Below the pieces are notes generated by a model. It worked only from the letters and a program-made list of their open reading frames with translations, did not search any database and was not told the origin of the DNA. A stretch of DNA of 55,067 nucleotides from Spirochaetota bacterium (lineage in GTDB: Bacteria; Spirochaetota; Brachyspiria; Brachyspirales; JACRPF01). The position numbers and the translations under genes were made by a program. Position 1 is the first letter of the stretch, and the number at the start of each line of letters is the position of its first letter. Where the stretch lies: contig JBBTBY010000069.1 in the NCBI GenBank assembly GCA_038043445.1, positions 1 through 55,067 of the forward strand, read 5' to 3'. Below, piece after piece: positions 16,125 to 25,693 of the stretch.

Positions 16125-19100
16125 ATGCCGCATGACAGATACTTGACGCCGGAAAAGGTCAGGCGATTGACCGATGAGCTCAGGAAATATATCCATCGCG
16201 ATCGTGTTCCACTCACCGCGCTTTTCATGAGGAAAGGTGCCGCAGATGAACGTACGCCGCCTGCCTTCGATAAAAGCTGGAAGGAAATGACGCTGCCGTT
16301 CCATTGGGGTGAGCGTGATGCGACGGTATGGTTCCATCAGGATGCCGTCATCCCTCGTACGTGGAACGGCGGACTTGTTCGATTGCTGCTCATGCCGTCC
16401 GATATGGCCGATCGTGAGATAGCGAACGTGGAATCGCTCATCTTCCTCAACGGGGAGATCATCGGTGCGAGCGACACTTTTCACCGCGAGATCATCGTCT
16501 CCGACCGTGCCAGGGGCGGGGAGCGGATATCGATCCATCTGAAGAGCTGGTGCGGGCTCATGCGGCAGTGGGCGTACGACTGGCGGACGCTGCGATTCAG
16601 CGACGCGGCGCTTGTGCTCGTCAATAAGAACGCGGAATCCACGGTGCGGATACTTGAGACCATGCTCATGGCGCTCGAACTTTTTGGCAACGATACCTAT
16701 GAATATAATCACCTCCTGTCCATCGCGAACCGCGCCGTGTCCGGGATACCGTTCGGCGAGACGGGGAAGCGTTTTGATGCGGGCGTTCATGCCATGCTCG
16801 TGCGGCTTGAGAAGGACCTTGTCAACAGCGATCCCAATCGTCCGTCGATGATAGCGGTCGGGCATTCGCATCTGGATGTTGCGTGGCTCTGGCGCCTCTC
16901 GCATACGCGCGGGAAGGCGGAACGGACGTTCGCCAACGCGGTGAATCTCATGCGCTATTATCCGCAGTACCGTTTTACGCAGAGCCAGCCGCAGCTCTTT
17001 CAATTCATCAAAGAGGATGATCCGTCATTGTACGAAGAGGTCTCCCGCCGCGTGAAGGAGGGGCGCATCGAGCCCATCGGCGGCATGTGGGTGGAGGCGG
17101 ACTGCAATCTCATCTCGGGCGAATCGCTCGTGCGGCAGATGCTTCACGGCCAGCGTTTCTATGAGCGCGAATTCGGGAAACGTTCCGAGGTGCTCTGGCT
17201 CCCCGACGTGTTCGGGTATTCGTGGGCGCTGCCGCAGATAATGCGCGGCACCGGACAGAAATATTTCATGACGACGAAAATAACCTGGTCGCAGTACAAT
17301 CGCCCCGATTACGATACGTTCACCTGGCGCGGCATCGACGGGAGCGAGGTGCTTGCGCATTACGTCACCGGGGCCAGACAGGGGTATAACGGTGAACAGA
17401 CGCCCTATGACCTCATGAATATCTATCGCTCATACCGTCAGAAGGATATCAACAGCGAACTCTTGACGACGTACGGATACGGCGACGGCGGGGGCGGACC
17501 GACGCGTGAAATGCTCGAACGCGGCGCCATCGTGAGCGATATGCCGTTCATGCCGCGCGTCGTTAATGGCTCGGCGCTCGATTTCTTCAAACGCCTTGAC
17601 AAACGCGTGTCTTCCGATCCGCGCCTGCCCTGCGTGGACGGGGAGCTCTATCTCGAATATCACCGCGGTACGTACACATCGCAGGCGTCCGTGAAGCGTT
17701 CCAACCGCATGGCGGAAGTGCTGTTCCAGTCGGCGGAGAAATTATCCGTGCTTGCCATGCTTTCGGGAAAGGCATATCCCGCGGAGGCGCTCCGGAGCGG
17801 ATGGGAAACGATACTGCTCCATCAATTCCACGATATCATTCCCGGGTCCTCCATCCGCGACGTGTATGCCGATGCGGCGAAGGAATATGAGCGCATCTTC
17901 AGCGCGGCGAACGGCATCATAACGGATGCGCTCGTGAAATGCGCCGAGTCACTTTCAATGAAGAAGGGATTCGTCATTTTCAATCCGCTTCCCTGGATAC
18001 GCAACGATATTGTAACGCTGCCCAGGGAATTGCGCGGTGTGTTCATTCCTGTGCTCAAGCGGGAACAGCCTGCGCAGACGGTGAGCATTCTCGGCGAGAA
18101 GCGCACCATCGTGTTCGTCGAGGGGCTGCCGTCGACGGGGATAGCGGCGATCACCGAGGCGAAGGAAAAAAAGAATAAGAAAAAGGTGCCGCCGATGCGG
18201 GCGAACGCGGGCGGCTGCGAGAATGCGTTCTTCAAGATACGCTTCGATCGCGAGGGGCATATCGTTTCACTTATCGATAAAAGGAAGGGGCGGGAGATAG
18301 TCGCGGACGGCGAAAAGCTCAATGGCCTCACGGCGTTTGAGGACATCCCGGTGAATTTCAATGCATGGGATATCGATCTCTATTACACCGAAAAACCCTA
18401 TGCGGTGACGACGCGGTCGTTCTCGCTCAAGGAGCGCGGACCCGTGTGCGTTCGATACCGCGCGGAGAAACGCTTCCGCTCGTCGATGATACGGCAGGAT
18501 ATCATCGTGTATGCAGATGTCGACCGCATCGATTTTCATACGGAGATAGACTGGAAGGAGCATCAGACGATACTGAAGACAGCCTTCCCGGTGGCGATAC
18601 ATGCGAATTCCTATACGAGCGAGATACAGTTCGGCGAGATAGAACGAGCGAACAACTGGAACAACAGGATCAACTATGCAAAGTTCGAGACGGTGGCGCA
18701 TAAGTGGATAGACCTTTCGGAGAACGACTATGGCGTGTCGCTCCTCAACGACTGCAAATACGGCCATGATGTGCTCGGGAATGTCATGCGCATTACGCTC
18801 ATCAAGTCCGGTGTCGATCCGGACCCGAATGCCGATATCGGCATCCATCGCTTTTCCTATGCGCTCTATCCGCATGAGGGGCATGTGAAGGATTCGCTCA
18901 CCGTTGAGATGGGGTATCGGTTCAATCATCCCTTGATCGTACGGGAGTGCACGGGCGGCGGTGACCGCGATTCGATATCCTTCATCAAGGTGTATGCGAA
19001 CCACACCGTGCTCGATACGATGAAGCGCGCCGAGGATTCGGACGATGTCATCGTGCGGTTCTATCAGTCGAAGAACGTGCGTGAGCTCGTGAATGTCGTG

Positions 19101-19259
19101 CTCGAACGGGAGACTGCGCGCATCGAGGAGACGGACATGCTCGAGAATGCGATAGGCGCGGTGAAGCCTACCGAGAATGGCTTTGCATTCACACTTGAGC
19201 CGTTCAAGGTGAGGACGTTCAGGATAACGCTTGCGGATGATAAAAAGTCGAAGCGGTGA
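16125..19259 (+). CDS. Alpha-mannosidase, GH38
   Basis: 1044 residues, the length of bacterial class II alpha-mannosidases. An N-terminal beta-sandwich domain of about 240 residues precedes the GH38 catalytic part: GHSHLDVAW (zinc His and Asp, 245-253), WVEADCNL, and the nucleophile D361 in WLPDVFGYS. HQFHDIIPGSS provides the late zinc histidine. A run of lysines (KEKKNKKK, near 683) lies in a loop between the middle and C-terminal sandwich domains. No signal peptide, so it would act inside the cell on imported mannosides. GAGGAG precedes the ATG; it lies 35 bases after mcsB. A second GH38 is encoded at 47788. Confidence 0.92.
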   Translation: MPHDRYLTPEKVRRLTDELRKYIHRDRVPLTALFMRKGAADERTPPAFDKSWKEMTLPFHWGERDATVWFHQDAVIPRTWNGGLVRLLLMPSDMADREIANVESLIFLNGEIIGASDTFHREIIVSDRARGGERISIHLKSWCGLMRQWAYDWRTLRFSDAALVLVNKNAESTVRILETMLMALELFGNDTYEYNHLLSIANRAVSGIPFGETGKRFDAGVHAMLVRLEKDLVNSDPNRPSMIAVGHSHLDVAWLWRLSHTRGKAERTFANAVNLMRYYPQYRFTQSQPQLFQFIKEDDPSLYEEVSRRVKEGRIEPIGGMWVEADCNLISGESLVRQMLHGQRFYEREFGKRSEVLWLPDVFGYSWALPQIMRGTGQKYFMTTKITWSQYNRPDYDTFTWRGIDGSEVLAHYVTGARQGYNGEQTPYDLMNIYRSYRQKDINSELLTTYGYGDGGGGPTREMLERGAIVSDMPFMPRVVNGSALDFFKRLDKRVSSDPRLPCVDGELYLEYHRGTYTSQASVKRSNRMAEVLFQSAEKLSVLAMLSGKAYPAEALRSGWETILLHQFHDIIPGSSIRDVYADAAKEYERIFSAANGIITDALVKCAESLSMKKGFVIFNPLPWIRNDIVTLPRELRGVFIPVLKREQPAQTVSILGEKRTIVFVEGLPSTGIAAITEAKEKKNKKKVPPMRANAGGCENAFFKIRFDREGHIVSLIDKRKGREIVADGEKLNGLTAFEDIPVNFNAWDIDLYYTEKPYAVTTRSFSLKERGPVCVRYRAEKRFRSSMIRQDIIVYADVDRIDFHTEIDWKEHQTILKTAFPVAIHANSYTSEIQFGEIERANNWNNRINYAKFETVAHKWIDLSENDYGVSLLNDCKYGHDVLGNVMRITLIKSGVDPDPNADIGIHRFSYALYPHEGHVKDSLTVEMGYRFNHPLIVRECTGGGDRDSISFIKVYANHTVLDTMKRAEDSDDVIVRFYQSKNVRELVNVVLERETARIEETDMLENAIGAVKPTENGFAFTLEPFKVRTFRITLADDKKSKR

Positions 19260-19261
19260 GG

Positions 19262-20764
19262 TCAGCGCTTCCCGAAATAGATGCGCGACGCGAGATCGTT
19301 CTTGTTCTTGACCATGATATCAAGCCATATCGCTTTTTTCTTAAGGGCGTCGCTTTTGGTTGCGAACTTACGGAATTTCTCGTACGTCTCGATGTTCTTT
19401 TTCGAGGCGTAGTATGCGCGCTTGTAGTTCTCCGGAAAAATGAGGTCTATCTTCTTGTCTATTTCCTCGTCGATGGTCTTCTGATACTGTTCGCAGAGCA
19501 CGGCATACTTCGCATGCACGTCCTTCGCGTAGTCGACGATCATGCGGTCGTAGCCGGGTATCTTCGACACGACATCGATGATGTACGCCATGGTCTTTAT
19601 GGCGCTCAGGTAGTCCTCTTCATGCGAGTATTGTGAGATGACGCGTTCGCAGAGGTCGAATATCTTTGTCGGCGTAAAAATATCGCGTACCCCGTCGATG
19701 ACGATGGGCGTTTCGAACGGCGCCATGGTGGTCGCGGATTTCGCGAGCGTTTTCATCATCTCGATGATGACGTTCTTCTGCCATTGATTGCCCTTGATCG
19801 TTTCGAAGAGCGTCGTGAGCTGGTCGGCGAGCTTTTCCTTGTAGCGCTCGTCTTCCTTGAAGATGACCTCGTAGAACGAAAGTGATACGCCCTTAAAATC
19901 GACGGTGCCGTTGTCGTAGAAATAGATCGCCTTCTTCGCGTACATGGGCGAGGTAACGATGGAATTTTCCTTGATGAAATTCAGATATACTGTGTTCGCT
20001 ATCACGAGCTTCGATTCGGAAGGATCGAGCTCGTTGGCGCGGGACTGCAGGCGCGCTGCGGTATTGAGGAGGAAGCCCGAGAGCATGCCGTGCTCGGTGA
20101 CGACGAGCGGGGTGGTGATATTGCCCCCGGCGATGCCGGCCGATATCTTGAAATCCGGCAATACCACGCTGTAGGCGGTACGGTCATGCGGCACCGACGG
20201 GTCCTTGATGAGCGGTTTCGATGAGAAGCTGTTGAATATCATGAGCGTGGAGCGTATGATATCGGTGGCCGTCGTTCCGATGAGGATGATCTCGTCGCCG
20301 CGCTCGCGCTTCGTAAGGACGCCGTTGACCTGCGTGAGGCGCGGTATACCGTTGGTGATGAAATCGTCGAGCATGTGGAGCTGCGACAGATTGCCGCGGC
20401 TGTCCTGGCAGAAGCGCGTATAGCCGTGTATGTCGAGCATGGCGAGATAGATGTTCGATATGGAGATATTCCGTTTCAAGTCGCCGTAATCACGGAATTT
20501 CTCATGCGGGATGACGAGTTCGCGCCAGAGCTTGGTGAATTTGGCGATGGAGAGGTCCTCGAAGAAGCCCCAGTTAAGCTGCTTTATCATCTCGAATACC
20601 GAGGGGAGTATCGTTTCTACCTTGTACGAAGCCGGTATCGGTTTGAGATAATCGTAGAGCGCTGAGAACGTAGTGATATCGCCGGCAAGGATCGTATCGT
20701 TCAGATGGCAAAGCAGCTCATATTTCGAGGTGCTCTTCTCGGAAAACTCGGATAAATCCTTCAA
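19262..20764 (-). CDS. Divergent class III cyclase-like protein
   Basis: 500 residues. A degenerate class III nucleotide cyclase domain lies at about 105-275: AMLDIHGYTRF (metal D111), RERGDEIILIG (metal D157), ISAGIAGG, and FLLNTAARLQ (N234, R238). The two metal aspartates and the transition-state Asn/Arg are kept, but the purine-selecting positions are R153 and H225 in place of the Lys/Asp pair of adenylate cyclases. The N- and C-terminal regions are helical and unrecognised. The start is a TTG at 20764 with AAGGGA seven bases upstream. It ends two bases from the convergent GH38 gene. Could be an active cyclase with unusual specificity or a binding-only domain. Confidence 0.65.
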   Translation of the reverse strand: MKDLSEFSEKSTSKYELLCHLNDTILAGDITTFSALYDYLKPIPASYKVETILPSVFEMIKQLNWGFFEDLSIAKFTKLWRELVIPHEKFRDYGDLKRNISISNIYLAMLDIHGYTRFCQDSRGNLSQLHMLDDFITNGIPRLTQVNGVLTKRERGDEIILIGTTATDIIRSTLMIFNSFSSKPLIKDPSVPHDRTAYSVVLPDFKISAGIAGGNITTPLVVTEHGMLSGFLLNTAARLQSRANELDPSESKLVIANTVYLNFIKENSIVTSPMYAKKAIYFYDNGTVDFKGVSLSFYEVIFKEDERYKEKLADQLTTLFETIKGNQWQKNVIIEMMKTLAKSATTMAPFETPIVIDGVRDIFTPTKIFDLCERVISQYSHEEDYLSAIKTMAYIIDVVSKIPGYDRMIVDYAKDVHAKYAVLCEQYQKTIDEEIDKKIDLIFPENYKRAYYASKKNIETYEKFRKFATKSDALKKKAIWLDIMVKNKNDLASRIYFGKR

Positions 20765-20802
20765 TCGTGTTTCCCTTCGGCAAGAATTTTTTCAGTGATT
20801 TC

Positions 20803-20831
20803 ATTATAGGGCGGGTATGCAAAAAAAGCAA
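20803..20831 (-). promoter_or_regulatory. Promoter of the cyclase-like gene
   Basis: On the minus strand TTGCTT (20831-20826) and TATAAT (20808-20803) are 17 bases apart, 39 bases before the TTG start. Confidence 0.65.
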
Positions 20832-20854
20832 TGGAAACACGGTCTTCTGCGTAT

Positions 20855-22120
20855 CTAACGATGCGTTCCCGGCGGTACAATCGCACCCGCGGAGCAGAGT
20901 TCGCTGACGATCATATCGAACGGTGCGGTGCCGGGCGTCGTGTCTGTCCGCGCAGCAACGGCAGCCGCGGCCCCTGCCGCCTGGCCTGTGGCCATGCAGG
21001 TCGCCTGTACGCGGAGCGCCGAATTCGCGAGCCTGTCGCTTGCGATGATACGCCCTGCGGCGAGGATATGCCCACTCCCTCGCGGAATGAGCGCTGCAAG
21101 CGGTACCGTTGGCACGATGCCTCGAGCGAGCGGTTTCGGGACGATGCCGTTCTCGTCATGAAGATCGATGGGATAGAACGAATGACAGACCGCATCCGTG
21201 AACTGTCGTCCATTCACATAATCGTCATGGGTTATCGTGTGTTCTCCCGTTATGCGGTATGTCTCGCGTATGCCCGTTGTCCATGACATCGAAGCGAGCC
21301 GTGCGCGTTCGCAGCCGGGGAGTGTGCGTATGAACCTGAGGAGGCGGAGCGCCGCAGCCCTCCCGCGTATGTCGGCATCGGTCTTCGCCGCGGAGGTCGA
21401 TGAATCCGCATTGAAGATATGTATCTGATTGCCCCCGCGGCCGGCGAGGAACGGCATGAACGATGTTCTCGAATGCGCATGATCACCCGGCATAAGCCTT
21501 CCGTCGGCAAGCGCTTTGCGGTATTCCGCATCGATGTGTTCGGCGTTAAGCGACTTGACATCATAGCCGTCGAAGGCGAGCATGATAGTGCCGGGCTGGC
21601 GAGTATCGCTTTTTTCGCAGGAGAGGCCGGCCATGCGGACGATATCGGCATCGCCGGTGCAATCGATGATCTCTTTCGCTGCTATCGATGCGAGTGCTCC
21701 GCCTTTGCCGGCGGTTTCGACATGCCAGGATCCCTCGTATGAAACGCGATACGGCATCTCATGGCAGCGGAGGACAACACCGGCGGCAAGACATTCCTCT
21801 TCCGCAAGAGCGGCGAATACGTACGGATTCACGCTTATTTGATGCTCCCAATGATGCTTCGGTGTTCGTGTGAAGTCGGGAAGCGATCCGCTGTCGAGTG
21901 CGACGGCCTTTCGGACCAGATCCCATCCGATGCCGGCGATGACCTGCTTTTCCCAGGCATGGAAGAGCCCGGGGAAATTCACGCCGCCCTGGGTTGTCGT
22001 GCCGCCGAGTACGCCTGTCATTTCAATGAGCGCGGTCTTCGCTCCCGCGCGTGCGGCCTGTATCGCAGCGCACATGCCGGCGCTTCCGCCGCCGACCACG
22101 ACCACATCGAAACTGTCCAT
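20855..22120 (-). CDS. FAD-dependent oxidoreductase (FAD_oxidored family)
   Basis: 421 residues. A dinucleotide-binding fold opens the protein (VVVVGGGSAGMCAAIQAARAG; GGGSAG at 10-15), followed by GVLGGTTTQGGVNFPGL, typical of the FAD_oxidored group that often sits beside polysaccharide genes. The C-terminal RIIASDRLANSALRVQATCMATGQAAG is the second FAD-contact region. AAGGAG is seven bases before the ATG. Divergent from the small membrane protein at 22361. The substrate is unknown; a sugar or polyol is likely from the genomic setting. Confidence 0.8.
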   Translation of the reverse strand: MDSFDVVVVGGGSAGMCAAIQAARAGAKTALIEMTGVLGGTTTQGGVNFPGLFHAWEKQVIAGIGWDLVRKAVALDSGSLPDFTRTPKHHWEHQISVNPYVFAALAEEECLAAGVVLRCHEMPYRVSYEGSWHVETAGKGGALASIAAKEIIDCTGDADIVRMAGLSCEKSDTRQPGTIMLAFDGYDVKSLNAEHIDAEYRKALADGRLMPGDHAHSRTSFMPFLAGRGGNQIHIFNADSSTSAAKTDADIRGRAAALRLLRFIRTLPGCERARLASMSWTTGIRETYRITGEHTITHDDYVNGRQFTDAVCHSFYPIDLHDENGIVPKPLARGIVPTVPLAALIPRGSGHILAAGRIIASDRLANSALRVQATCMATGQAAGAAAAVAARTDTTPGTAPFDMIVSELCSAGAIVPPGTHR

Positions 22121-22145
22121 GGGAAACTCCTTGCTCGATGGTTAG

Positions 22146-22173
22146 AATATACACGGCGGTGCTCGATTGGCAA
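22146..22173 (-). promoter_or_regulatory. Promoter of the FAD oxidoreductase gene
   Basis: On the minus strand TTGCCA (22173-22168) and TATATT (22151-22146) with a 16-base spacer, 26 bases before the ATG. Confidence 0.55.
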
Positions 22174-22304
22174 TGGGTATCCGTTGCAGATAGTTGTCAA
22201 ATAGTCGCAAGCGATCCGTCTTTCGCGACACGGCGTCGCAGCGCATCGATACGCCGAGAGTGTGCCTCGGCGAAGCGCAGTAGTTTTGTCGTATCCGACG
22301 TGCG

Positions 22305-22333
22305 TTGACAATCGCTCCCTATGGATATATAGT
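22305..22333 (+). promoter_or_regulatory. Promoter of the small membrane protein gene
   Basis: TTGACA (22305-22310), a 17-base spacer and TATAGT (22328-22333), 28 bases before the ATG. The rest of the 240-base divergent region (22121-22360) shows no other clear signal. Confidence 0.65.
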
Positions 22334-22360
22334 GATGACAGTTCCTTCAGGAGTGTTCTC

Positions 22361-22555
22361 ATGGATAATGAACGAAAGAACGCAATGAACGGCGGCGGTA
22401 TCTGCACCGGCGCGTACGGTCTTGCGATAATCGGTTCGGCAGTGTATTTCATCCAGCATGCGACGTCTTTCTGGGGCGGCGTGCTCGGTTTCCTCAAGGC
22501 GCTCGTATGGCCGGCATTTCTCATCCACAAAGTCCTTGAAATGATAAAGCTCTGA
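22361..22555 (+). CDS. Small conserved membrane protein
   Basis: 64 residues with two hydrophobic helices (AYGLAIIGSAVYFIQHA and WGGVLGFLKALVWPAFLI) joined by a short polar turn. The sequence AYGLAIIGSAVYFIQHATSF resembles small conserved membrane proteins of unknown role in other Gram-negative bacteria. The ATG has AGGAG upstream and a good promoter. It ends five bases before the SDR gene, which has no ribosome site of its own, so the two may be translationally linked. Confidence 0.7.
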   Translation: MDNERKNAMNGGGICTGAYGLAIIGSAVYFIQHATSFWGGVLGFLKALVWPAFLIHKVLEMIKL

Positions 22556-22559
22556 TCCC

Positions 22560-23351
22560 ATGCAGCGGCAAGCAGCACTGGTTACCGGCGCGTCCGGCGG
22601 TTTGGGGCTTGCCATAGCCACACTTCTTGCCGAGCGGTCCATCGATCTGGTGCTCGTGAGCCGCACTGAGAAAAAGCTCGCGGCCCTTGCCCGCGATCTC
22701 TCGAAGCGCTTCGGGATAACGGCGCATGTGATGCCGGCGGACCTTTCGAAGCCGTCAGCCGCACAGGATATTTTCCGGGCATGCAGGAAGAAGGGGCTTC
22801 GCATCGATATGCTCATCAACAATGCCGGTGCCGGTATCGCCGGTGAACACCTGGCAATGGATGAGGACTCGATCGACGCGATGATACGGCTCAATGTCAA
22901 CGCCCTCACGGCTTTGTGCATGCTCTTCGGCAGGGAGATGAAAGCGCGTAAAAGCGGCATGATACTCAATATCGCATCGCTCGTGTCGCAGCTTCCGATG
23001 CCGTTCTTCACCGCGTATGGGGCGACCAAGGCGTATGTGGTGAGCTATTCGCGCGCGCTTCGGAGCGAACTGAGATCATTCGGCGTATCGGTCACCTGCG
23101 TGCTTCCCGGATTTATCGATACGGGGTTCGAGAAGAGCGCCGGTCTTAAGTCGCCTTCGTATTCGAGAATGGCGAAGTCGCTCGGCATGAGCGCGGACGC
23201 GGTGGCTCGTGCGTGCGTGCGCGCCATGTTCCGGCGCAAAGCGCTGTCGGTCGCCGGCTTCATGAACCGCATCGCTTATTTTCTGATCAAATTCATACCC
23301 AAGCAGTTCCTGTCGAATATGGCGTATCGGGCGATGAAGCGGTATTTCTAA
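22560..23351 (+). CDS. Short-chain dehydrogenase/reductase
   Basis: 263 residues. Nucleotide-binding TGASGGLG at 9-16, NNAG at 87-90, and catalytic S140, Y153 and K157 (YGATK) mark a classical SDR. RT at 35-36 after the second strand suggests NADP. The C-terminal part carries a hydrophobic, basic helix region (IAYFLIKFIPKQFLSNM), as in the DltE/YqjQ-like subgroup, so it may sit at the membrane. No Shine-Dalgarno is evident. Confidence 0.85.
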   Translation: MQRQAALVTGASGGLGLAIATLLAERSIDLVLVSRTEKKLAALARDLSKRFGITAHVMPADLSKPSAAQDIFRACRKKGLRIDMLINNAGAGIAGEHLAMDEDSIDAMIRLNVNALTALCMLFGREMKARKSGMILNIASLVSQLPMPFFTAYGATKAYVVSYSRALRSELRSFGVSVTCVLPGFIDTGFEKSAGLKSPSYSRMAKSLGMSADAVARACVRAMFRRKALSVAGFMNRIAYFLIKFIPKQFLSNMAYRAMKRYF

Positions 23352-23373
23352 GCCGCCTTCGGACCGACGGCGA

Positions 23374-24108
23374 TCATCGGAAATCGGTCGCTTTCCAGTT
23401 CACGTTCTCATTGACGACGAACATCGAAAAATGCAGGCGTATCTCTGTCTTAGGGATTTTTGCCGCACAGATGACGGTGCCCGGATATGCGCCGGACGCA
23501 TCGTCGCGATAATCGCGAAATGTCAGTGTTACATCATTCCCATACGATCTTCGCGTGAGGGACGCTATGCGCATGGTCGACGGCGAGAAGATGATGACGT
23601 CCTGCCACGGTGCATAATCGACCGTAAGCTCGGCTTTGTCGTTTACGACGGCGAGTTTCGTGCCCGTCATGCGTGTCGTATCGACAAAACGGAAGTCGAA
23701 AAGCATGAGGAGCGTATCGGTGTCGATGCCGCCGAGCACTGGCGCGACCGTTCTCAGCGTTCCGCTCATGTTCGTCTTGAGGAACGGTATCGATGCGCGC
23801 ACGTTGCTCCCGATGAGAAGGATATCGGCCGCCGGTGCGTTGAAAATGCCGTCGGTGAGCGAGAGCCGTTTCCTGTCGTTCGCGCCGTCGTTCAGATAGA
23901 TGAACGAGAACGGCAGCCCGTCATAGCGGCTGTCCTTGTAGAAGATGCCGCCGGAAGCGTAGACGGACCTGAACTGCGGTTTCGCGAAGTACGATGCGTA
24001 GAACGCCGCGTCGCGCACGGGGGCATGCGTTACCGGCGCAGAAACGCATCCTGTCATGAACAACGCGTATATCCCCGCGATGATGCCTGCGATGTATGAT
24101 GATCTCAT
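23374..24108 (-). CDS. Lipoprotein of unknown function (possibly LolB-like)
   Basis: 244 residues with a lipoprotein signal peptide; the lipobox ends at C21 (FMTGC). The rest is rich in beta strands with a pattern that could fit the LolA/LolB or DUF4292 half-barrel (GLPFSFIYLND, ...LLIGSNVRASIPF), but similarity is weak. Last gene of a four-gene operon (recX and two unknowns), with a four-base overlap with recX. AGGAG before the ATG. If LolB-like it would help lipoproteins into the outer membrane; this is a guess. Confidence 0.6.
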   Translation of the reverse strand: MRSSYIAGIIAGIYALFMTGCVSAPVTHAPVRDAAFYASYFAKPQFRSVYASGGIFYKDSRYDGLPFSFIYLNDGANDRKRLSLTDGIFNAPAADILLIGSNVRASIPFLKTNMSGTLRTVAPVLGGIDTDTLLMLFDFRFVDTTRMTGTKLAVVNDKAELTVDYAPWQDVIIFSPSTMRIASLTRRSYGNDVTLTFRDYRDDASGAYPGTVICAAKIPKTEIRLHFSMFVVNENVNWKATDFR

Positions 24109-24716
24109 TCGGATGCTCCTTCGCGCCGCTCGCGTATCGCATGGGTGACGGCGTCATGGGAGAAGCCTTTGCGCCTGAGAAATATCATGAGCGTGCGCAG
24201 TCCCTTCTCGCCGGCTGCATACGCGCGATAGTGCTTGTCGAGCAGCGCATTGAGCGCGGCGCGTTCGGCCGCCGCCGCACCGGCAAGCATGACCTCATCG
24301 ATGATGTCGCTGTCGATATGCGCATTGGCGAGGCGGAAGCGTATCTCCCGCGCGCTCCTCATCTTTTCGCGGTAATGATCGACGAGGAGCTTCGCATAAT
24401 GCGTATCGTCGAGGAAGCCGATCTCGGTGAGATGTACTATCGCGTCGTCGATGATATCGCTCTCATATCCTTTTCGTGCGAGCCGTGTCCGCACCTGGTA
24501 TTCGCTCCGTGCAGCCCGGGCAAGGAGATTCATCGCGTAGCGCCCTGCGAACACTTCCTTGGAGCGATGGACGACGGCGGTAAGCTCATCGTCGGAAAGC
24601 TCGCGGCCGACAGTGATGCCGAATTCGAGGGCGATATCATCAGGCACGGCGATCGCAGCACCGTCGGCATGCGCCACGAGCGCGCCCTTTTTCTGTTCGA
24701 TTCGTGTTATCCTCAT
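24105..24716 (-). CDS. recX: Regulatory protein RecX
   Basis: 203 residues. Three-helix RecX repeats are visible: YAMNLLARAARSEYQVRTRLARKGY, then DDAIVHLTEIGFLDDTHYAKLLVDHYREKM, then MIFLRRKGFSHDAVTHAI. RecX binds and restrains RecA filaments. recA is not in the window. Overlaps both neighbours by four bases (ATGA), so it is co-translated with unknown genes. Confidence 0.85.
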   Translation of the reverse strand: MRITRIEQKKGALVAHADGAAIAVPDDIALEFGITVGRELSDDELTAVVHRSKEVFAGRYAMNLLARAARSEYQVRTRLARKGYESDIIDDAIVHLTEIGFLDDTHYAKLLVDHYREKMRSAREIRFRLANAHIDSDIIDEVMLAGAAAAERAALNALLDKHYRAYAAGEKGLRTLMIFLRRKGFSHDAVTHAIRERREGASE

Positions 24717-25693
24717 CGCGTTCTCCGCGCTTTCGATGCCGCGCGCGGTATGCTCTCGTCCGGTATCCTGCCTTCGATGATGGAAAAAAGGGCGTTGAGA
24801 TCGATGCGCCTGCGGGCTTCCGAGAGCGTCTCTGCGAGGGCTTTCGGGCTCGCGCCGCGTATCCGGATCTCGATCTCCTTATGTTCGAAATAGTCATCGG
24901 TGGATATCTGTATCCCCTGTCCGCCCATGGCCTGTGCCGCGGAACGGAACGCGTGCCTCATGGCGGTGTATTCCGGATGGCAGAACGAATAGAACTTTCC
25001 GTAGATGCGCTCATATTTCTCCGGGTCGGGGATGTCCTCTTCGATGCATCGCTGCACATCCCAGCGGAAGAGTATGTCGTGCACCGGCATGCCGGTGATG
25101 AGCTTCACTTCATGAACGAGTTCGATGAGCTTGACGAAATTGTTCTGGTTCATGCGGAAGCGCAGGAGCTCTTTCGTGAGTATGTAGACCTCGTTGGTGT
25201 TAAAGCGCCGAAGCGACCCTATGCCGCGTTCATGGATGGCGTTCTCGCGAAGGTAGGCTATCGTCGCATCATCGCGTTCGGAAACGAAGGTGATGAATTC
25301 CGGCGTACAATGCGATACGGGAAGTTCGAACCTGTGCATGAGGGATGCGCTGTCCGACTGAAAGCGGCCCGCATCGAGTTTCGACAGCTTGCTGAGCGTG
25401 AGCACGGCACGGTAGAAGTCGAGACGGGTGAATCCGGCGTAGTAGAGCGCCTTGAAGCGAAGCATGTCGTACGGAGCCGATGGATCGAGCACGAGCAGGG
25501 GAGGGAGCGAGAGCCCCGGCGCGGGCGTAATGAGCGGATAGATGTCATTGTCCTCATCGCGATAAAAGATCGCGGGGATGACGGGAAGCTCGGGGTCGCC
25601 GAGCGGGAGGGTAAGGTCGATGTACGGGCGGCGTATGACACGCTCTTTGGGAAGCGGTTCGATCACATAGTGGGAGAGGAGATCACCCGTCAT
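24713..25693 (-). CDS. Conserved protein of unknown function
   Basis: 326 residues, no family recognised. No signal peptide or membrane segment. It begins with a proline-rich strand region (RRPYIDLTLPLGDPELPVIPAIFYRDEDND), has a helical centre (residues 140-225) and ends in a basic tail (SKARRTR). The centre, with helix-rich RFNTNEVYILTKELLRFRM, might bind nucleic acid, but there is no clear helix-turn-helix. Co-translated with recX (ATGA) and with the gene at 25690. The context hints at DNA repair or a house-keeping role, no more. Confidence 0.7.
   Translation of the reverse strand: MTGDLLSHYVIEPLPKERVIRRPYIDLTLPLGDPELPVIPAIFYRDEDNDIYPLITPAPGLSLPPLLVLDPSAPYDMLRFKALYYAGFTRLDFYRAVLTLSKLSKLDAGRFQSDSASLMHRFELPVSHCTPEFITFVSERDDATIAYLRENAIHERGIGSLRRFNTNEVYILTKELLRFRMNQNNFVKLIELVHEVKLITGMPVHDILFRWDVQRCIEEDIPDPEKYERIYGKFYSFCHPEYTAMRHAFRSAAQAMGGQGIQISTDDYFEHKEIEIRIRGASPKALAETLSEARRRIDLNALFSIIEGRIPDESIPRAASKARRTR

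Noticed and set aside
18160-18195. The lysine-rich run in the GH38 as a frameshift sign
   Set aside because: The frame stays open with normal GH38 sequence on both sides; it fits an inter-domain loop.
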